DNA from: Deltaproteobacteria bacterium
GTDB taxonomy: Bacteria > Desulfobacterota > BSN033 > UBA1163
Assembly (NCBI GenBank): GCA_016875255.1
Contig: VGRU01000001.1
Location: 40,922 to 104,921, forward strand
DNA: 64,000 bases
Reading direction: 5' to 3'
A program made the translations under genes and the position numbers. Every line of letters starts with the position of its first letter. The first letter of the stretch is position 1. The notes below the pieces were generated by a model. It saw only the letters and a list, made by a program, of their open reading frames with translations. It was not told the DNA's origin and did no database searches. Positions 60,491 to 64,000 of the stretch are shown piece after piece.

Positions 60491-62188
60491 TCAGGGGTTC
60501 ATCGCATATTGCCCCCTCAAGGGATAGACGTGCTTTTTCCAAATACGCTCAAATTTCTCCTCATCAAGAACGGGGCTCTTGATCATCTTCCTGCATAGAT
60601 CTTTCTGCTTAGAAGTGCTGCTCGGTTTGCAAAAAACCTGAAGTCCATATTTTGAAAAATCCCGAACCATGAAATCGAAAATCTCGTCCATCAGGTCGTC
60701 TTCGACATCGAAACATTCCTTATTCTCGAGAATTAACTGGCCATAAGCAACAAGTGTAAAAATTTCCCCCAGCGCAAGCAAATAGTCAATGTCCTGGCTC
60801 TGGTTTTTATCCGGCGTTGCCTGAATAAGGAATTCCGTAAAGGCGGCAATCTGTTCTTTAAACACCTCCACATTGGGCAAACTCACGCTATGGTAGGCAA
60901 TGTTGTAATCATGGAACTGGATTTTTCCCAATCCTTTGGTCGGTCCCTGATGAAAAAGACCATCGTCATTGGAGGCATCGTCCCGGCGCACCACGTTTGC
61001 AAACTCTTTAGGATTAAAAAAATAGTTTTGCATAAACTTGACCACGAGCGCCATATTGACATGGACCGTACCTTCAAGTTTGGGCAGCATCCGTATTTCA
61101 TGGGTGGCAATTTCAAAAAAGGGATCCTTCTCAAAGCCTTTGGCTGCAATCACATCCCACAGCAGGTTGATCACCTCTTCTCCCTGGGTGGTTACTTTCA
61201 TCTTCACCATGGGGTTGTAAAGGAGGTATCTCCGATCCTCCGGTGAGGCCATGCGCATGTAATCGCTGGCCCTCTCAGAAAAGAGTTTCATGGCCACAAG
61301 CCGGCAGTACGCATCCGTAAAAAGCTTCTTGACATGGGGAAAATCTGTCACCTGTTGACCATACACATTTCGGTTGGCTGCATGGTCAATGGCCTCATAG
61401 AAAGCATGAGTACACAATCCGATCGAACCCCATCCCAAATTAAACTTGCAGATGTTGATCGTATTCAGCATATCATCCCAGGCCCGTTGGCCTCTGCTCA
61501 GGATATCCATCTCTGTGATCGGATAGTCGTGCAACGCGTATTCAGCGACATAATTTGATTCGTTCACGACATTTTGAATGCACTCGAATGTTTTGTGTTT
61601 GGAGTCCACGACAAACCACACATAATCGCCAGTATCCGACATCCTGGCAAAGGTAGAAACAAAAGCAGCCTCATTCCCATTCCCAATATAATATTTGTCA
61701 CCGTTGGCCACATACGTTCCATCTCCTTTTGGGGTCAACATCATGTCCGTTGAATAGATATCCGCCCCATGTTCCTTTTCCGAGAGTCCGAACCCAAAGA
61801 CCCTGCCCTCTTCTAAGAGTCCCGCCGTCCGATGTTTCACGGTTTCATTTTTACCTAAAAAGATGGGCCCCAGGCCCAGCATGGTAACCTGAAAGGTGTA
61901 CCAGTAAGTCAGCCCGTAGAAAGAGGTGATCTCTGCAAACTCGCAATTGCGATAGGTATCCCAACGCGAATCCTCTGGACCATACCCCTTGGGGGTCATC
62001 AGAGTCGCAAATATTTTCTCTTTTTTTAAAAATTCGACAAAATCATAATTCCATACCTTTTCATGAAAGTCCTTTTTGATTCTCTTTAAGCCCTTGTTTT
62101 CCAGAAACTGGATGGTCTTGAGCATGATCTCACGAGATCGTTCATCAGGATAGGGCCGTTTGTGATTTTTAGGATTTAACAAAATCAT
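60491..62188 (-). CDS. acyl-CoA dehydrogenase family protein
   Basis: 565 residues, longer than standard (~380). N-terminal helices, then FGFGLSEKEHGADIYSTDMMLTPKGDGTYVANGDKYYIGNGNEAAFVSTFARM, the FAD/substrate region, and LWDVIAAKGFEKDPFFEIATHEIRMLPKLEGTVHVNMALVVKFM near the C-terminal helices. No clear electron-transfer partner nearby. Oxidises an acyl-CoA; substrate unknown. Confidence 0.88.
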   Translation of the reverse strand: MILLNPKNHKRPYPDERSREIMLKTIQFLENKGLKRIKKDFHEKVWNYDFVEFLKKEKIFATLMTPKGYGPEDSRWDTYRNCEFAEITSFYGLTYWYTFQVTMLGLGPIFLGKNETVKHRTAGLLEEGRVFGFGLSEKEHGADIYSTDMMLTPKGDGTYVANGDKYYIGNGNEAAFVSTFARMSDTGDYVWFVVDSKHKTFECIQNVVNESNYVAEYALHDYPITEMDILSRGQRAWDDMLNTINICKFNLGWGSIGLCTHAFYEAIDHAANRNVYGQQVTDFPHVKKLFTDAYCRLVAMKLFSERASDYMRMASPEDRRYLLYNPMVKMKVTTQGEEVINLLWDVIAAKGFEKDPFFEIATHEIRMLPKLEGTVHVNMALVVKFMQNYFFNPKEFANVVRRDDASNDDGLFHQGPTKGLGKIQFHDYNIAYHSVSLPNVEVFKEQIAAFTEFLIQATPDKNQSQDIDYLLALGEIFTLVAYGQLILENKECFDVEDDLMDEIFDFMVRDFSKYGLQVFCKPSSTSKQKDLCRKMIKSPVLDEEKFERIWKKHVYPLRGQYAMNP

Positions 62189-62248
62189 GCGCTCTCCTTC
62201 TTCTGTGGAATTCGCCGAAAAGTATAGATGAAGATGCTACATAGGGGA

Positions 62249-63835
62249 TCACCTTAACTCTGTTACGGGTGACTCCTCTGCCCAAAGGTGGTAAACGTAG
62301 TTGTAAAGCTCTTCGCTCACCGATACTTTATAGGGTGTGGGGTTGATGTCTCTGAGATGGTCCTCTCTTGTGTTCTGAAGCTGATTCAACACATGAGTCC
62401 TGGACTCCTTTAACGGAACTTCCGGGTAAATCCTTTTCCCATCCCAGACGCACTGATGGAGCGGAATGACTTTTGATGGGGTGACATAGACGCGTTTGAT
62501 AGGATCAAAGGGATGATGACACAACACATGGTTGGATGGGGCTGGAGGCTTGTCTCCCACTCTGATCATCAGATCCAATAAACTGTATCCGTCTTTACCG
62601 AAAAGGCGGTATGCCTCTTTCTTCCCGGGGATGGTCATTTTACCCAATTCCTGCGAAAGTTTAATCCGGGGAATGCCTTTTACCTCAACCAGTTTGTAGA
62701 TGCACCCCATGGCAGGCTGGTCATCACACGTCACCAGATGCGTCCCGATACCAAAGGCATCGATTTCATGGCCCTGTTGCTTCAGTGAAACCAGAACGCT
62801 CTTATTAATCTCGTTGCTCGCCATAATCAGACATGTTGAAAGGGCGGGATCGATCCTGGAGCCCATTTCGTTGAACATTCTTCTGGTTCCCTTTGAAAGG
62901 TATGAAAGGTCTCCGGAATCCAATCTTATCCCGATCGGTTTGTAGCCTAATTTGAGAAGCCCAGTGGCTACGCAAATAAAGTTAGGAACGCCTGATTTCA
63001 AAGTGTCATAGGTGTCCACAAGAGCAAGAAACCCTCTTGGAAAGGCCTGGGCATACGCAATGAAAGAAGCAAGCTCTCCTTCATTGGTGTGATTGAAATC
63101 CAATTCAGCTCGGATTTCCAGAACCATCTTGACAAAGTCGTAAACTTTTCCGTCTGCTCCGGGAAGGGTACGGTCCTTCAAATCTTCAAGGCCTGTAAAG
63201 GATTGCACATAAGAGTGGGCATGCGTCCCCCGTATGGGGATACCGAATAGGTAACCTGCAAGGACATTGCTCGTCCCATCAAAACCGCCCATATAGCTGT
63301 AACGGGAAGCGGAAACCCCCCCGTCCGGGCCTTGCGCTCTTCGTAAACCGAATTCGATCAACCCCTTTTCAAAACCCACGGCCAGCCGGTATTTCGCCGC
63401 ATTGGTGGTCATCAGGCTCGGATAATTGGTCAGTGTCAGGATGGCCGTCTCGAGCAACTGAGCAATGGCTATCGGTCCCTGGACTCTCATGAGCGGCTCG
63501 CGAGGAAAAGAGATCGTCCCTTCTTTGAAGGCATAAATTTTTAATTTGGAACAGTCCACACTCTTGAGCCAGTCAAAAAAACCCTTTTCGCATTGAACCA
63601 TCTGTTCTCTTAGATAGGCAATGTGATCATCGGTAAAGTGGAAATTCTCGAACAGCCTGAGCTTCTCCTCGAGCCCGGCATAGATGGCAAACTCTCCACG
63701 GAAAGGATTTTTGCGGAAGAAAAGGTCAAATACAGCCTCTTCCTCGTGCACCCTGGCTTTCCAATAAGCATAAGCCATGGTGATCTGGTAGAAATCGGTC
63801 AATATAGGGTTTACCAATTTGTTGGTGGGTTCCAT
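62249..63835 (-). CDS. pncB: nicotinate phosphoribosyltransferase
   Basis: 528 residues. N-terminal TDFYQITMAYAYWKARVHEEEAVFDLFFRKNPFRGEFAIYAGLE and LRRAQGPDGGVSASRYSYMGGFDGTSNVLAGYLFGIPIRGTHAHSYVQSF are the family hallmarks, with H in GTHAHS as the phosphorylated histidine region, and IRLDSGDLSYLSKGTR near the PRPP site. It makes NaMN for NAD synthesis. The length fits the type with a C-terminal extension. Confidence 0.93.
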   Translation of the reverse strand: MEPTNKLVNPILTDFYQITMAYAYWKARVHEEEAVFDLFFRKNPFRGEFAIYAGLEEKLRLFENFHFTDDHIAYLREQMVQCEKGFFDWLKSVDCSKLKIYAFKEGTISFPREPLMRVQGPIAIAQLLETAILTLTNYPSLMTTNAAKYRLAVGFEKGLIEFGLRRAQGPDGGVSASRYSYMGGFDGTSNVLAGYLFGIPIRGTHAHSYVQSFTGLEDLKDRTLPGADGKVYDFVKMVLEIRAELDFNHTNEGELASFIAYAQAFPRGFLALVDTYDTLKSGVPNFICVATGLLKLGYKPIGIRLDSGDLSYLSKGTRRMFNEMGSRIDPALSTCLIMASNEINKSVLVSLKQQGHEIDAFGIGTHLVTCDDQPAMGCIYKLVEVKGIPRIKLSQELGKMTIPGKKEAYRLFGKDGYSLLDLMIRVGDKPPAPSNHVLCHHPFDPIKRVYVTPSKVIPLHQCVWDGKRIYPEVPLKESRTHVLNQLQNTREDHLRDINPTPYKVSVSEELYNYVYHLWAEESPVTELR

Positions 63836-63891
63836 CTTCCATTCCTCTCTTTTTTTAGCTGAATCAACGTTAACATTGATAATGATTAAAA

Positions 63892-63969
63892 GGCACCTCC
63901 TTGAAGCGAAGCAGAAACAAATCTGATATGCTTCAGGGAAAGAATCTCAATCTTAGCCCAGGAGGTGCC
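63892..63969. repeat. hairpin upstream of the IS110-type transposase, hides its ribosome site
   Basis: GGCACCTCCT (63892-63901) pairs exactly with AGGAGGTGCC (63960-63969), which contains the AGGAGG ribosome site. Inside, TGAAGC (63902-63907) pairs with GCTTCA (63930-63935). Confidence 0.7.
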
Positions 63970-63971
63970 GT

Positions 63972-64000
63972 ATGGAATTGTACTGTGGAATGGATTTGCA
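63972..64000 (+). mobile_element. start of an IS110-family transposase
   Basis: Only nine residues are readable (MELYCGMDL), cut by the window end. The MELYxGMDLH start with the first acidic residue of the DEDD site is typical of IS110-family transposases. AGGAGG stands seven bases before the ATG. The left end of the element and any bridge RNA lie between 63836 and 63972. Confidence 0.7.

Overview
The window reads as a stretch of chromosome from a Gram-negative anaerobe, most likely a member of the Desulfobacterota (former Deltaproteobacteria) or a close relative. Pointers are LPS heptosyltransferases and a TonB-like protein (outer membrane), a multiheme c-type cytochrome, radical SAM enzymes, molybdate uptake and molybdopterin genes, ATP-driven 2-electron activator proteins of the BcrA/BcrD type, a DUF39 plus NIL-ferredoxin homocysteine system, LarC/LarE, and many families of intergenic palindromic repeats. 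No rRNA, phage or CRISPR array was seen. One tRNA and the first codons of an IS110-type transposase are present. The species assignment is an inference.

Layout. 1-6.7 kb (minus): envelope sugar cluster (methyltransferase, DegT aminotransferase, GIY-YIG gene between inverted hairpins, NAD-dependent epimerase, family 2 glycosyltransferase, two heptosyltransferases). 6.8-12.4 kb (minus): YbgC thioesterase, radical SAM protein, FtsB-like, TonB-like and a 1010-residue TPR protein. 12.8-16.6 kb (plus): exported PCMT-like protein, TrmN6-like methylase, polyprenyl synthase, thioredoxin, TlpA-like protein. 16.8-19.7 kb (minus): degenerate J-domain/HTH protein, MinD-like ATPase, AmrS radical SAM enzyme. 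19.9-26.9 kb: molybdenum block, ModE-like regulator with a perfect operator at its start codon, modA, modB, modC, then mobB and moeA (minus) and an MBL hydrolase. 27-30.8 kb (plus): two BcrA/BcrD-type ATPases, ferredoxin, small Cys protein, CoA-transferase. 31-34.3 kb: accessory region, where an AbiEi/AbiEii toxin-antitoxin module sits inside a PIN toxin gene whose two ends remain on either side. 34.3-39.8 kb (minus): multiheme cytochrome, then an ABC/FtsX/DUF2318 module related to P19-type iron uptake loci. 39.8-46.6 kb (minus): sulfur-handling block, three PP-loop ATPases (one with an in-frame UGA that looks like selenocysteine, LarE, MnmA), NIL-ferredoxin, DUF39 protein, cysteine synthase, Rrf2 regulator. 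46.8-50.8 kb (minus): TilS, two secreted proteins, LarC. 51-57 kb: tRNA-Met, FabH, lipoprotein, molybdopterin oxidoreductase, MFS transporter. 57.1-63.8 kb (minus): acyl-CoA ligase, THUMP methylase, acyl-CoA dehydrogenase, nicotinate phosphoribosyltransferase; then the IS110 start.

How the parts fit. The 39.8-46.6 kb block joins enzymes that take sulfur from a carrier or sacrificial cysteine and put it into tRNA, the nickel-pincer cofactor or homocysteine, under a probable Fe-S sensing Rrf2 regulator. The molybdenum block would feed the bis-MGD oxidoreductase at 53.6 kb. LarE and LarC are 8 kb apart and no LarB is visible. The most notable signals are (a) the UGA in the PP-loop gene at 40690-40692, followed by a stem-loop with SECIS-like geometry, and (b) the PIN toxin split by the AbiE module. 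At least eight families of dispersed palindromes occupy most intergenic gaps and in three cases supply the last codons of a gene.
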